DNA of 64,000 bases, taken from the NCBI GenBank assembly GCA_900618425.1, contig UZAN01039468.1, forward strand, positions 71,658 to 135,657, written 5' to 3'. This DNA is from Echinostoma caproni (taxonomy: Eukaryota > Platyhelminthes > Trematoda > Plagiorchiida > Echinostomatidae). How positions within the stretch are numbered: the stretch's first letter is position 1; each line of letters begins with the position of its first letter. Positions 48,486 to 61,665 of the stretch are shown here, piece by piece. The notes below the pieces were generated by a model. That model did no database searches and was not told the origin of the DNA. It was given only the letters and a program-made list of their open reading frames with translations. The translations under genes were made by a program, and so were the position numbers.

Positions 48486-49280
48486 ACATTTCTACAGATA
48501 TACCAGTCTGATTCCTCTCCCTCACCTAGCCCTCAACTTGAGCAACAGGTATAAATGACTGCTTGCTTGCTGTGTTGAGCACATTCAGCACCAATGACTG
48601 CATGCATTAAATACAAAGACATATGTGTAGATCAGCGGGGTTACATCACCACACAGCAAACTAAGATTTGTTTACCAATAAAAATTGATCACGATTGTTG
48701 TTTTAAGTAATACTATTCTAGGCGTAAAGGTGTTGTGATCTAACTCGTGCGACATTACTCCCATTTCGGAGATGAATTTCAGCGGCCAATATCATACATG
48801 CATTGTGATGTCTATGGTTGAAGTGTTTTCATTCCCTACTTTATCTCCCACTTCCCTACTATTAGCTTTCTTCTGTCACTGTTTGAATTCACTCAACCTT
48901 TGCTCGCTCCGATAAAATTCGTAGTAGTTCAAAAGTTGGAGCTGAGATGTGGAAAATATTTTGTGCCAACCACCACGGAAATTTATTCTATCCAACAAGA
49001 GACTCCTGTTTAATAAGATTGTTTATTATGTTCCCCACAAGTATTCTAAATCGCTTACCTTGTTTCATTCGGTGCACAGTGATGTCTAGCTTAAATAAAC
49101 TGATGAATTATTTGGATGCAAACTACTCAAAGAAGATCCCGAATCCTGAAAGAATTAAAATTATGTTGTAATAAATTTATAGGGTAAATTTAAAAAATCG
49201 ACTGTCTTCAGTGCTTAAAAATAAAGAAGGACAAATAGGAGATTTGACAACATGAAAGTACAATATCTGTTTTGAAACCT
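48486..49280. other. Non-coding stretch, nothing recognised
   Basis: A 74-codon frame at 48947-49171 shows no motif. Confidence 0.4.
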
Positions 49281-49669
49281 ATGACTCATTTTTCAAAACA
49301 TATTCAAGTTATTCTTTTGCTGAGTCTTCGTTCTTTTACAATTGATACATCAGCATCCATCGCCGAAATAACGACACAACACAATTTTATGGGCATTCGA
49401 CTAACAGAAGCAGAAACAAAAGTGGATATCTGTCCAGACATGTTGAGTCAGATCTGGGGCAGTATTGTATCCGATCTCGTGAATAAGATTCGAAACAGTA
49501 AGTGTTGGGACGAGCAAGTATGAGAAAAGTCCGTATATTGCACGAGCTTGATCATTATCGGCATATGCGTTCGATTTTGTGAACTCTTCATTCACACCTT
49601 TTGCCAGTTGAATTTGAATGTCTGTCTCAGACAGATGTCCACCACTTTTCAAAAATCTATGAATTTTGA
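49281..49669 (+). CDS. Candidate two-exon gene for a small secreted protein
   Basis: Exon 1 runs from ATG 49281 to 49497 and ends at CGAAACA|GTAAGTGTT. A 110-base intron ends in a good acceptor (TCTTCATTCACACCTTTTGCCAG, AG at 49606-49607). Exon 2 (49608-49669) continues in the matching phase for 20 more codons to TGA. The predicted protein has about 93 residues. It starts MTHFSKHIQVILLLSLRSF and then IDTSA, a plausible short signal peptide, followed by a hydrophilic body (HNFMGIRLTEAETKVDIC, PDMLSQIWGSIVSDLVNKIR) and a second Cys in exon 2 (FECLSQTD). Two cysteines could form a disulphide. The signal peptide and the phase-matched consensus splice sites suggest a real gene. The small size, AT-rich setting and lack of homology keep it tentative. 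Confidence 0.35.
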
Positions 49670-52056
49670 TATACCGTTTTTGTTAGTCTCTGTACTTTTC
49701 TACAGCCACTGGTTCAGTGCTGTGCTTAGCACCAAAGCGATTTATTTGATCAGCAATGCAGATAAATTACTGATGGTTCGGCAGGTAGAAAAATAAAGCC
49801 AAATGAACCTGTAACTATCACTGCTGATGGGTTACAATCCTCTCAATAAGTAAAAGCTATTGGACCACAGATAATTCAACTACGTAACGCTTAATAACGC
49901 TAATCCATTTGGGTGTTTCTTGGGAACTTTATTAACATACTTCTCCTAGCCGGACGGAACTGAATCCAGAGTCTATTGACGATTAGATAATACTTAAGAA
50001 CACATCCAGATCGAACTGCAATCATCTCACAAATTTTGAAAAGTGTTTATTTCCTGTTTGTTCTATTCAAGTATGAGCAGCAGGTGCAAATTACCTTTCT
50101 TTAGAGCTAGAAGCTAACCAGTAATTATGACATCCTCTTTGAGTATAAGTGACAATTCTGACTGATCTAGCTCAACTGTTCCATTCTAAATTGAAAGATT
50201 TAAGTTCGGCTTTTCTTCCATTGGTTGTTCAAACCCCCTATTCATGTGATGGGTGAAGTGCAATGTTCCATTGGGTTAATTCCGTCATCAAGCGTGGGTT
50301 TGTCACATTTATTGCACCCGTTCATTTGTGATCAGTGTGTTTAATTTTCCCCAGTTAAATAAACAACGAATAACATTTTAAACATCGCTCTCGAGGAAAA
50401 AGCATCATCAAGTATATAGATGTGTATCGAGAAATGTTATCATTCTGTGAAGTGACGTTGTTTGGTGTTTGAGAAAAAATTGTCATCAGTATTATTTGAA
50501 CACTTTGACTTATTCGTCCGATCATAATTTTATCATACAGTATCTATCACCGCTAGATGTAAAGTCGGCGCAGTAGTTCTTGAATGATGTGTCCAAACTG
50601 ACTCACTCAAAACAAACCACCAAAACGAGGCCAATTGGCCGCGCATAGACAGCGGTCAACGGGCAGAGCACGCTGAGTATGTCCTGAAAGACCCTTTTGC
50701 GCTTGACAGGGAGTAGAGAACTATGGACAACCGGGTTAACAGTAAGGCTGAAAACTTGGAGTAAATCACGATTTTGGAACACCCTATAACTTATAACTTA
50801 TGGCGAGCCAGTTTCAATCAACGAATCCTCATAACAGAAACCAAAAATACGGATATACTTTATCAGTGTGACATGAAGTTTGGCACTCAACACAGATCAC
50901 CAGCCTGATTCAATAAATGTAATACAGTCACTTATTAAATCTTAAATTGGCAATGGTGTTCATCGGTAGTGAACTAGGTATTGACTGAAGTAAAGAGCAA
51001 CGAACAATTTGTTTTGTTAGAGGATATTTGCTGGAATGACAACCAAAATGCTCGTGTTTATTTTTCGGATTTGAGAGAAAAGATTAAAACTGATGGCTGC
51101 GCTGCAATTCACTCGTTCATTTCCCTGAATTTATTCCCTTTCGTGAGGCTGTTTTCACTTGATTAACTGCCATTCTATGAAATTGAATGGACAGTTTAGT
51201 TGATGCGCAAATATAACGTCTTCCCAATATATCGATCTATCCAGGTTTAAATTGGATTTTCATCATTAAGTGTCAACTGATTTAGCAACAGAAACTGAAA
51301 AGACTGTGTGTTTTGCTGCTCACATATGTTTATCCATCAAGTGAAACTTCTAGACAGTTAGGGAGCTCGCGAATTTGAGAGAAAATTTGTCAGATGTGCG
51401 TTTTGAATAAGTACAAAAATTTGTCCGTTTCATTCCGTGCACATGCAACTGACTTTGGGTTCACAATTTCCAACTGCTATTAGACTGCTTCCATTCTCCT
51501 TCCCTTTAACAAATAAAAAAAGTAAGAATATCGTTTGCGTTTCACGATTGTAAGCTGTAAAGGGAAACTGTGAGAGCACGTTGCAGCACTTGAGGGTATA
51601 GATGGAGGTTACAGTTGGGCGTGTTCTACCAATCATCTAGAGTGAATTGGTTGCTCCACTTATCTCCGATGTTTCATCAAGAGTTTCGTTGGAATAATAA
51701 TGCTTACTTTCTAATATTTCCAGATTTAGAGCCCTCTGCTGATATTTATAGAGATAAAGTGCTTTAAATCAAAATTTCCACTGATTTTTGAAAAAGAAAA
51801 TCATACTATGATGTATGATTGTAAACTAATCTGTTTAACATTTGAATTTATTTTCCGAATGAATAGCCTACCCATAGTGGAACTGATTATGAGAAAATCG
51901 ATCGATAATCTATCAGTGCAAACCTAAATTTGAATATTAAATTGAACTTTGATGAATGGTTTCAACAGGACTTACGAGCGTTTGTTTGGGTTAACAGTTT
52001 AGCAGTCAGTTGGAGGAAAATTCAATGCACGTCTCAGTTGGCACAACTTATGTATA
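49670..52056. other. Non-coding stretch, nothing recognised
   Basis: A 61-codon frame at 50981-51166 looks protein-like (NEQFVLLEDICWND) but starts on TTG and has no splice boundary. Confidence 0.4.
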
Positions 52057-52100
52057 TGCACACACACACAAACACACCACACCTGACGAGCACACACACA
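52057..52100. repeat. CA-rich microsatellite patch
   Basis: Two short CACACACAC runs separated by about 20 bases. Confidence 0.8.
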
Positions 52101-55099
52101 CCGTTGGATCGCCCTCAATAACCTGTGCTACCGTAGACACAATCCAAAGGCAAAGTAGTTGAATTATTTGATGACAAACTATGGAAACAATCCCAATAGG
52201 CTCGGCAAAACTCACATGGATCTTGCATAATTGTGAGTGCGTTTTTGGCAAATATATAAAATTCACTTAGTCTATACATTGCACTGAGACCTGATGAGTT
52301 TATCAGAGCTTATCGATCGCGCTGTCGGCACATGAGGCACAATGATGATCACTCTATTGTTAATGCCAACTATTCCACTACGGGCCTTGTTCACGAGATG
52401 GATATGTATGTGTGTACAGGCCCAATACTCGAATCGGAGTATTTTTTTCTGCTGCATACCTTGAGCAAATGATTTGTCCTAACTGTGCCATTCAGGGCCC
52501 TTCTCCTTTTCGCAACTCCCTTAAAAAGTCAAACAACGTCACAGAGCGCCGGTCACGTGACATACTAGTGTGAACAGTACAGCCCCGGTTCGAGGTGATC
52601 CAAAGTCAACTCAACCGTGGGTTTTGGTATGCGAATGAGTACCGCCGCCTGGGTTTGGCCTGAACAATTTGGCTTGGGTTTATTTTATCATGTCAACTGA
52701 GCGAGACCAGATTGGGTAACCAAGACACACGGGTATGTGTGAGTGACACAAGGAGTGACATAATCCTGGGAGCTCTACCAACGGAATTGATTGTTCTCTT
52801 GATTCATTTAAAGAATAAAATTTCACTCATGGCACGGGGTACAGACATTTATTTCCGCGAATAAAAATGTTTCACTCTGTATTACTGTAACACATCAACA
52901 TGAGCTGCAGGAGTGATCACTAACTGAGAAACAAATTATTTCGAAGAGCTAAACTTGTCGAAAAGCGAAACCTCCTTTAGTGCGGTTGGTGTCTATCAAG
53001 CAAAACGTCCTTACTGCTGCTAATTCTCGAGTCATTCAACCAAGGAAAAAGTTTCATCCGATGTTTCTCTGCTTTTAAGTTAGATTATGGGACAGAGTTT
53101 TCATTAAGCATTGCTGTTTCCTCTCGTTACTTGTGTATTGCTCAAGAGTGGAGCAAGAACCAGTTCGTGATTTCAGCTGCAACTTCATGCTACTGTTGTT
53201 TATGCTGTTCTACGTGATTTAGGTTATCGCTATGTAATCCCTCGGTGGCTAGACTCACAATACTGTTTGTGCTTAATTCTAACGGTTGGTAACCAATCGT
53301 CCGAGTTTACTGTAGTATTTCACCTACTTGACGTACCGCTGAAGCTTCAAAAGTTGCCAAAACTGCAAAATAAATCCAATTGGAGATGAATGTGGTTGTG
53401 TGAGTTGAAACTAAAATTGACTTAAATTTTCGAATCCAGTTCTGACCCCAATTGCGATGAGCTGGTGAACTAAACGGGTGCTAACTAGGGCGGTGCTCAA
53501 TCTGTCATCGACTTTATGCACCTTCGGGCTGCGGCTATTCAACCTTCCATTGTAAAGTTTAATTGGTGATCTGTATTCAACAAAACTGGATTTAATAAAT
53601 GATTATTAGAAATTTTTGAGATTTGGTTCGGTATTTTGTTGAAGAACTCTTTTAATTATCGCCTGGAATAATCCATTTCGCGAGTGCAATCACCATTTAT
53701 CACATATGAACCAGTTCTAGTTTGATTGATATTTTCACGTAGAAGTTTTTAAATGGTCTAATGAAGTGAAACTATACGTATGTCAAAATGGAAAGCTTAA
53801 CCTTATAGGTGAATAAAAGTATACACGATTGTTCTTGGGTGTGAAGGAGATCAATTTTTGTGATATGATATAACACTATAATAGTTCTTCAATTTAAATG
53901 GCACTCTGGGCATATTCAATTTATGTCGATTATTGCTTACGCCATGGAGGAATAAAACACACGTACAAGTCAAGCCCTATCGTGCCAACGCATACCTACA
54001 AGTAAGCTTTCGAATGCTTCAATCAATTGCAACATTTAAGTTATCTGGGCATAATTCGGAAAACCGGATTCAATGACTGTTAATCGATTGCAGCTCTGCT
54101 AACATTTATAAAATCGATCTAGTTTTAAAGTGCACATTGCTAGAGGTTCATACATTTCAGACAGACTGCTTCAGGGTTTTATCACGCAGTACGTAAAATC
54201 CAACGAATAAATTTAATATACCTATAGCACGTTTAAATAAACAGATATTTTTTTACCAATCGATAAACATGAAACCATAAGTTGTCATATTTATTCTTCA
54301 ATGTTGGCTTGTGGTAATTTTCACATTTAACCGAGTTTTGTTTCGGACCCTGATAAAAAAACATAAATTGGATGTGTATTCTCTCTCCCTGTCTCCGGTT
54401 TTGAAATAATGCAAACAATATTTAAAAAAACCTTCAATGTTGTTCATTCAACGTATTCGACTGATTATATCACTACTAATAAGCAAGTTTATGCGAGGTA
54501 TCTTCAATGTTATATTGGCTGTTAAAAGCCGTGATAATGGCTAAATGCGAATAGATTCGACGTTCATTTCTACCTTTGATCGTTCGAGACTTTATTTGGC
54601 AAAACATGGTGGTATCGCGTAGAAACTCCACCACCCAACGTGATTCGAGAAGATAGAGTTAATTTCACCTACGTTCTTAAATGGATGTCTCAATAAGAAA
54701 GAAATCGAAATAAGGCCACGTAATACATTTCGTAATCTCCTCCATGAACACGGTTGACAATGAAGAAACATTGGTCGAGCGAACTGTGAAACTAAAAATC
54801 ACTCCCAGGTTCATTTATTCAGTGAATGAATCTTGTAGTTCATTCTTACACGGGTTAAAACTGGTTGCTTCCGCGCCGGGGTAAAATATCAAACTACGCA
54901 ATTACAATTCTTATTTCGGGCAGATTACTGTACCATCCAATCTCAGTTAACTTCTCCACCTTTTTTAATCAAAGCGATAAACAAGGGGCCATTTTTGTCA
55001 CCTGTTCTAGATCAATAATTCGTAAATAAGAGAGTTAATGATAGATCAATTTCTACTTTACCACCAACTGTTTTTCCTGCTTTACATCTCAGCGCCTAT
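52101..55099. other. Non-coding stretch, nothing recognised
   Basis: GCCCCGGTTCGAGGTGATCC near 52582-52601 resembles a B box but has no A box at the right spacing. Otherwise AT-rich without open frames of note. Confidence 0.4.
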
Positions 55100-55327
55100 A
55101 TGCACATCGCCGGTTACACGATTTTGTTGTTTATATTAAGCACCTCAACGGCCATGAAATATATTTCAAACGGTCAGGCATTTAAAGACTCTACTTTTTA
55201 TTCGCCTAACACTTCGGTTCATATAGGTTTTGAATTCATGCCTTTCTTTGATTGCGTTAGTATCCACTCTGCGTTCCCGATTGGTCATGTTGTGGTCATT
55301 GAACGCGCGCTAGCCTCAATAGATTAA
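55100..55327 (+). CDS. Small open frame with a signal-peptide-like start
   Basis: An ATG opens 75 codons: MHIAGYTILLFILSTSTA resembles a signal peptide ending in a small-residue cleavage site, and the rest is unremarkable (MKYISNGQAFKDSTFY to RALASID). There are no splice sites or homology to support it. In AT-rich DNA a hydrophobic start arises easily, so this is a weak call. Confidence 0.15.
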   Translation: MHIAGYTILLFILSTSTAMKYISNGQAFKDSTFYSPNTSVHIGFEFMPFFDCVSIHSAFPIGHVVVIERALASID

Positions 55328-56390
55328 TTATGAAATCCGGATTTCGCTGTTCTATTGCAATTCAACCACAAGAATTACGAGGAAATAATTGGTTTACGCG
55401 TAAGCGCTCCATTTTTTCAACATCCAAATAGACGGTTGTTTTCCTGCTGGGAACGTACTTTGCCTTTATTAAGCTTTATGTCAGCTGCTAATTTCTGTTT
55501 CAGTATTTTATCAAATAAGCAGCCATTATATAGATATAAATATCGATTTATTCAGTTCCCTATTCGCTCACAGTTATCCGGATCGCTGCAAGCCGCACAA
55601 CATTACGTTTGCATCGACAGTCTGAACAATTGATTTTCAAGCCTTTTTAAACAGAATAAAAAGAAATAAACAACTAACTTTGATTGTAAAAAAAGAACAT
55701 CGGAAATGTGATAAATTGTATGCATTTACACCATGCTGAAAGAAAAGACTTTCCGAATACGTTTCACAGTCGCTAGAATTCTATATGTGATTTGAGGAAC
55801 CGTTCACGCCAAGATACTTGAAACAACCACACACAAAAGAACAAAAGGGCAAAGCGGCTTTGAACCGACGGGTCCACAAGTTGTCGTTTACGAAACCAGT
55901 TTGGCGAGTGAGAAAAAATCGTTTCAACATTGAACCGTAACCCTCTCCTCCAACAGACCTTGCGTAATTTTATATTGCTAATTATATGACGCTCCTAGTC
56001 TGACCAAGGTGTTTTCATAATTTGGATATTTGTTTTATTGGAAATAAGAATTTATGGAATTCCTTTGTGATCATCCGAATTGAACTCATTATTAGCACTT
56101 CACTCACTCAACGATGTGGCAGTAGACCTTGACTCTGATAATCCATGAGTTCAATAAGAATTGGATGCCACGGGCATTCTGCGTCAATATGATGCTTGAT
56201 GTGGTTCATTGCTGAGATATGTCAGATTGTTCATTTCAAACCACTTGTCAGAAATAGTAGTTATTCAGATCAGATAAAGGCACCGCTTCTCAAACGATAC
56301 CTGAAGTTGTTTCAATAAATCGACGAACTCCATTAGGTGTTATAACTGGTTCCCATTTAACTCACAGCTACTTGTGCATAATAGTGTTGG
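55328..56390. other. Non-coding stretch, nothing firm
   Basis: A 92-codon frame (55355-55633) begins on TTG and lacks motifs. At 55860-55910 the minus strand has a B-box-like GGTTCAAAGCC with a degenerate A box; possibly a SINE scrap, not firm enough to call. Confidence 0.35.
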
Positions 56391-56438
56391 ATAATTGATG
56401 TTTATTGATCAATAAATCAATGAATATAAATTATCCCA
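56391..56438. repeat. Extended palindromic segment centred on TGATCA
   Basis: TTTATTGATCAATAAA (56401-56416) is a perfect 16-bp palindrome. The flanks continue it imperfectly: ATAATTGATG on the left, TCAATGAATATAAATTAT on the right. Together they can fold as one long hairpin. It could be a remnant of a small foldback (MITE-like) element or chance in AT-rich DNA. Confidence 0.65.
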
Positions 56439-58842
56439 CATCAACTCTCAAAATTAACGGTGAGTTAAATGCTAATTATCACTCCAGTTCAGTCTCGGAT
56501 GAGACGGTGGATATGCACTGCTGACGAGCTCTAATATGGGCGAAACTCGAGTCCAGTGATTTCGAACGATGAACTGATCGATGAACTGAGGATTGTACGT
56601 GAAGGTAAAGTCCGAAGGATAATCAATCAAATCAAGAAACAATTAGTTGTGTCAGGACATCATGCCTTATTCAGTTTGGGCTGCGCCGGTAAAATACGTT
56701 CATTTTATCTCGCAAAAATTCGATAATTATGGCATGAACCCGGTTGATTATAACAAATCAACTACTTGTTGAATGGATGCATATTAATTTCCACAATTAG
56801 AAAATTATTAGTGTTTGTTTTGCCGTTCCTCATAATTATGGCGCGATCCGTTGTCGATCGATGGGCTTGATATCATAGAAAATCATCAGTACGTTCAAAT
56901 TTCGCCAATCGTCAGCATCAGTAACGAGTGAAGCTGTTCTAACCCCTCCTTCAGTTTTTCACAAACACTCCTGCATGATAAATTTCTTGTGTGGGCTGAA
57001 ATAATCGATTATACGAAACAAGAAAGATCCGACACGCCAGCAACCCTTACAAGCCTCTCGTGTTAGCTGGAATTCCCAACTGACAGAAAATAGTACACAT
57101 AAGGTTTGCGCTTCGTTCTACCGGGGGGGGGGCGTATTGACTTCAGTGATATATTACTAGAGACAGTTTGGTCAGTTACCTGTCTATGTTTTCCCCCGAG
57201 GGTAATTGACATAAGGTGACTCTGTTGGTCTCATCTGCACTTTGTATCGCAATTTCAATTCCGGTGTTCAATCAATAATGTCTGCCTGATGACAATCAAC
57301 TTTGAGGTTCTGATTAATAAAATGTTACAAGCGGTAAGACATGCACAAACTCCCGTCTTAGATCGTCGAACGTTTTTATTGATCTGAGCTGTTCTTTTGA
57401 CAAATCTCAATCTTCATTGAATGAACGCGATAGAGAAAAGGCAGTGATTTGGGAATATTGTTGAACTGAAAGATGAAAGTTCACACTCTCCGTCAATGTG
57501 TGAGAACAGCCAGTATCGTAAGCGCACACAGTGAATTCCAAGCGAAGATACAGTCACGCGGAAGTTATGGTGTCAACTGTTCTGTTCGATGAGGTACAGT
57601 GAAGCATGAATGCAAGCAGATTGCATCCCATAAGAAGTCCGAAAGTTTAGACCGCTGTCACTTGTGTGTACGGATCCGGAGTTGCAGTACTCAGCACTGT
57701 TTTCATCCATGACGGTTGAACAATGACATTTTTGTTGTTACCGGCTTCGATTATCAGGTAACAGAATAATGTTAGGCCTCGTACAGTTAAAAATTTAGAA
57801 TTTTATACCCTTGGTCTGATTACTGCAAAGGGTAATCCTTAATACTATAGTTTCTATCCATAAATCTTTTTATAATATTCGGTTTGCGGATGTAAAGATA
57901 ATACCATGGAACAAAAGTAGAACTCAAAACTATATGCAAATGCTTCACTGCGGTGATAATGCGATATGTGAAGCGATATGCGGTTTTTATATGTGAACAG
58001 CTGTTCTATTCCGACACTCCTTTGGCACTTCTTTACCGCTGTTGTTCGTCTACCGGGGTGTCAGTTTTGAATGGGTAATGTAACATCTTTCTTCGAGTGC
58101 TCTGATGCGAAATAGCAGTGAATATCTATATTCCGTTCCAATAGATCACTCTGGTCACGCTCATGGAAAACAAACGAGCTACGGTAAACGTTATCCATGG
58201 ATGAACAAAATCGATTTTAACATGCACAAAAATTTCCATTGACCTAGCGGGTGGACGTGAATCCATAGACCCTAATTCCGAACGGGACTTAGATCAAATC
58301 AGTAGTATATGAATGACTGAACAAAATTTGCCAGAAGCACACGATCGGTTTTACGATCTTCACTGTGTGTCTTGTATTCGCAGTCGATTGTCTTCCACCT
58401 GGTCTTTCTTATACTCGAAATTCTGATGTGAATTTATTGCTCAGAAAGGGGATTTGAGACAAACAGGCCTCGAAGAATCATCACGATGATTCAGTCAACT
58501 GGACCTCTGGGCCGAATTCGGGTGTTTTTGGATTGTTCGAAATGTAAACCTGGTTTTATCTCAATGACCATCCTCATCAGATCGGGTTAGACATATTCCA
58601 GTCCAACAGGCGACTGTTTGCCGACGTTGAAATTCATCTAGTGCGCATTACAATTGTTACCGCCTTATTTGAAGACGGTTAAGGAGAACCAAACTATGCT
58701 AATATTTACTACAAACGGATTAAGCACAGGAGCAAATCATGCCATAGAACAGGAACTTCCAATCTGTACATAGTTAACCACTGAGTGACGACAAAGAGAG
58801 AGAATATTTATTCACTACCATATTGGGCAGCTTTGACAAAGT
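56439..58842. other. Non-coding stretch with a G10 run
   Basis: It contains ten consecutive G at 57123-57132 and the small hairpin GAATCATC-AC-GATGATTC at 58475-58492. No gene was seen. Confidence 0.45.
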
Positions 58843-60769
58843 GTGCATCTTGAGCTGTTTTTCGATAGAAATAAATACGAGCAGCACATCTCACTCGACC
58901 ATTGTTCCCGCTACCCGTATGTGACAAACGTAGGAAAACACTGCACCAAAATTGTCAAATGGCATTTGACAGAAAAGAGCGTAACGCAATGCTCTCCGAA
59001 TATCATTCCGTTACAATTCGAGTGTCGTACCTAANTGGTTTAATTGTTTTTAAATTACTGTATTGTAATATGCCCATTAAGCGTTTTGCTTTTTACTCCG
59101 TTCGTGATGAATTAATGAACTAACAAAATCGTTCCTTCGATAGATACGAACGATATTCGTATTATGCCAAATTCAGTCATATTAAAACAACATTACGTCT
59201 AAGGAGGGGTTAACATCTAAACCCCAGTTGGCCAACATCTCAATCTCATAGATGCGTGAATTTAGACTTGCAAAGGACAGAGGATTACACGAACTACTAA
59301 TGGGTCTCCGTCGGAAGGAAAGAGCGATTCAGTACCTTTTTGGCCCAGTAAACGTCCAGTTCCATCGCACTAGAATTGCTTCACTGTGTTGTTGGTGGGC
59401 TTACTGTGAAAGAGTGGGAGCCACACAAGTACACAATGCTAGGAACCTAGTATGTGTGAATTTAGATAATTATTACGAGAAAATGTTTGAATTGAACAAT
59501 TTCCGGTCTTTCCGTAACTCCGTTTTATTTGTTAAAACAACTGCTAGGATTGTCAACTTTTGTTCTCTTTTATTTTGTTAGGCAGTAAATTATTATAACC
59601 ATTGGTAAATAAATGTAATAGATTGTAGTTCACTGTATAAATAAATTGATTTCCGTCCAATCGATGTCACGTGAAAGCTTAATTATTTTTTTGCTGAGAT
59701 ATATTTGTTCCCTATAAAAAGTTTAAAATGTACAATCCTTTTTTAAACTATCACATGAAAAGTGGGGAAATCCCTTTAGAGAAATATTTAACGAATGAAA
59801 AATTGACAACGATTGGAAACAAAAGAATTTTCTGTAAAGCAGTTCTTTCTTATACCATTTGAATCTAATTACTATGCTGCGTGTTCATAAATTTGAGGTT
59901 CATTCGAGGTTTGTACGCTTTTCCACCCACATAATTAACTGCGATCCAAATCTGGGGAGTCACATCCCTTTCCTATCGTTTATCAATGTGCCCGAAAGCG
60001 TCACCGAGGCTGGTAACGCGTAAATTCCCAGGGTTTATCAAATGCGTTTGTTTCCCAACAAACATCCTGGGCCCCAAGAATCACCGTATCAAACCACGTG
60101 ACTACTGTCGCGTTGTGAATTTCATTGATTGACGTAGTGCGCTTCTCGCTCTTTCGCCTCTCTCTCTCTGTTTGTCTGTGCTGAAGCATGTGTGATCGCT
60201 GAATATTACTTTTTACCACCGTTTTCTTACTCACCACTTTCTACTGCATTCGCTANAACTGTTCCATTAGGACAGTGATCTGCCATTCATGTGCTTTTGG
60301 TAATCAGTGTAAAAATTGATCGATTATATGCAATTCTTTCTCATATGCATCAACGAACTTTCGGGTAGAATCAAATCCTTCTCATTTAAGTTGTCGTGAA
60401 AAAAAAATTATATTTCATATCCTCCATCCTTCCTTTTCATGGGGGAGAAACTAGAAACGTTTCTGCTTCAGTGCTCTCTCGATGTTCACTGGTGATAAAT
60501 GAATCCTGATAAATTAGCGGACCAGATGATACAAGATTTATTTGTATCTTTTGTTTATTTAAAAGAGTGAAAACTGAAGTCAAATATGCCTGAATAGCGT
60601 CTGTTGAAAGCCCGATCCCGGTCGGAACTTCTGCCTTATTGTAACGAGAAGGCGAGCTGGCTGGGAAAACCTCTATTGATCCAATTCAAAAACAAACAGT
60701 GTCTACGTTCGATTATATACAATCAATTCTGAACCGCGCGGCGGGATGATTCATGCCTCTTGCTGTGGA
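58843..60769. other. Unassigned frames, no gene called
   Basis: Overlapping plus-strand frames at 58843-59123 and a 109-codon frame at 59252-59581 (ATG; MREFRLAKDRGLHELLMGLR) have no motif or splice evidence. The latter is somewhat long for this DNA and could be a decayed coding segment. Single N bases lie at 59035 and 60256. Confidence 0.25.
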
Positions 60770-61165
60770 TCATTCGTTGTTGGTCTTGGTCCGCACTTGG
60801 CACGTACGTTGCCTCTTCTTCCGCGTGCCATTCCGACTGGTTTGACCCGATCGCGGCGCGAGATGCGTTGATCGACAGCTCCGACGTTGTGGCATTCGGT
60901 GGGTATCTTTCCCGTTAGCTGCGGATTGTCTTTCGGGCTGTAATTGTCGAATCACTTGTTTCGGGTGGCAGTCAACATTGTCTCGCGAGGCACTTCCCGC
61001 CACTGCGTCTGTGCGTCTGGTCGGATGGGCCCCATTCTTGCTTCGGTCGCTAGCCAGGACTCTCTTTGAACTGCCTTCCATCACATTATGATCACAGTCT
61101 GAGGATATCAGCTGGTACATGACGCTTAATCCGTCAGATATAGTCTGGTGGAAGCTAGTTTTCAT
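60770..61165 (-). CDS. Unassigned 131-codon basic open frame in G+C-rich DNA
   Basis: The minus-strand frame opens with ATG (MKTSFHQTISDGLSVMYQLI). It becomes very rich in Arg, Lys, Gln, Ser and Thr (SGQTSRNGTRKKRQRTCQVR near the end) and stops after 131 codons. The interval is clearly richer in G+C and CpG than its neighbours, as expected for a recently inserted element or a coding exon. The composition would suit the nucleic-acid-binding tail of a retroelement Gag-like protein, but no zinc knuckle can be lined up and a second frame is also open. Function unknown. Confidence 0.25.
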   Translation of the reverse strand: MKTSFHQTISDGLSVMYQLISSDCDHNVMEGSSKRVLASDRSKNGAHPTRRTDAVAGSASRDNVDCHPKQVIRQLQPERQSAANGKDTHRMPQRRSCRSTHLAPRSGQTSRNGTRKKRQRTCQVRTKTNNE

Positions 61166-61645
61166 TTGGGTAACTAATTGAGAATCGTTTTGTCAGAATG
61201 CCTAACAATGCTAGTGAAGACATGTTGCAATTATCCAGCTTATTCCCGATGCAAACGTGTCAGACTTTAATGCGATTTCCATGTATGCAAAACCGGTTAC
61301 ATCTGCTTGACGTTTGGTGAACGGATTACAAATTGACCACCATGAAGAGGGGTTTTACAAACACTTTGAAGAATCTGTTCTCACTGTTTAAGACAGTAGA
61401 TCCTATAGGATTGGTAATTCTCGGATAAGATAAAGTGAACAAAACTGCTTCTGAAAAACAATATTTGATGTATTTAAACAGTTAAAAGGATGCGAACTGA
61501 AGAGTTGTTTCCTGTAATATTTTACTCATTATTATTCATGTAATGTATCACAAAAAGATTTGAAAAATGAAAATATGACAGCTGTTCTGCTTGCTAATTC
61601 AACTTAAGTGTTTGAATCCACAACAATCTTTTTATTTTTCAAGGA
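61166..61645. other. Non-coding stretch, nothing recognised
   Basis: Short frames only. Confidence 0.45.
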
Positions 61646-61665
61646 TTATCTAGATATCTAGATAA
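61646..61665. repeat. Perfect 20-bp palindrome
   Basis: TTATCTAGATATCTAGATAA is its own reverse complement, and the bases just outside do not extend it. A 20-bp palindrome has about a 6% chance of occurring in a random window of this length (4^-10 per position), somewhat more in AT-rich DNA. Confidence 0.9.
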
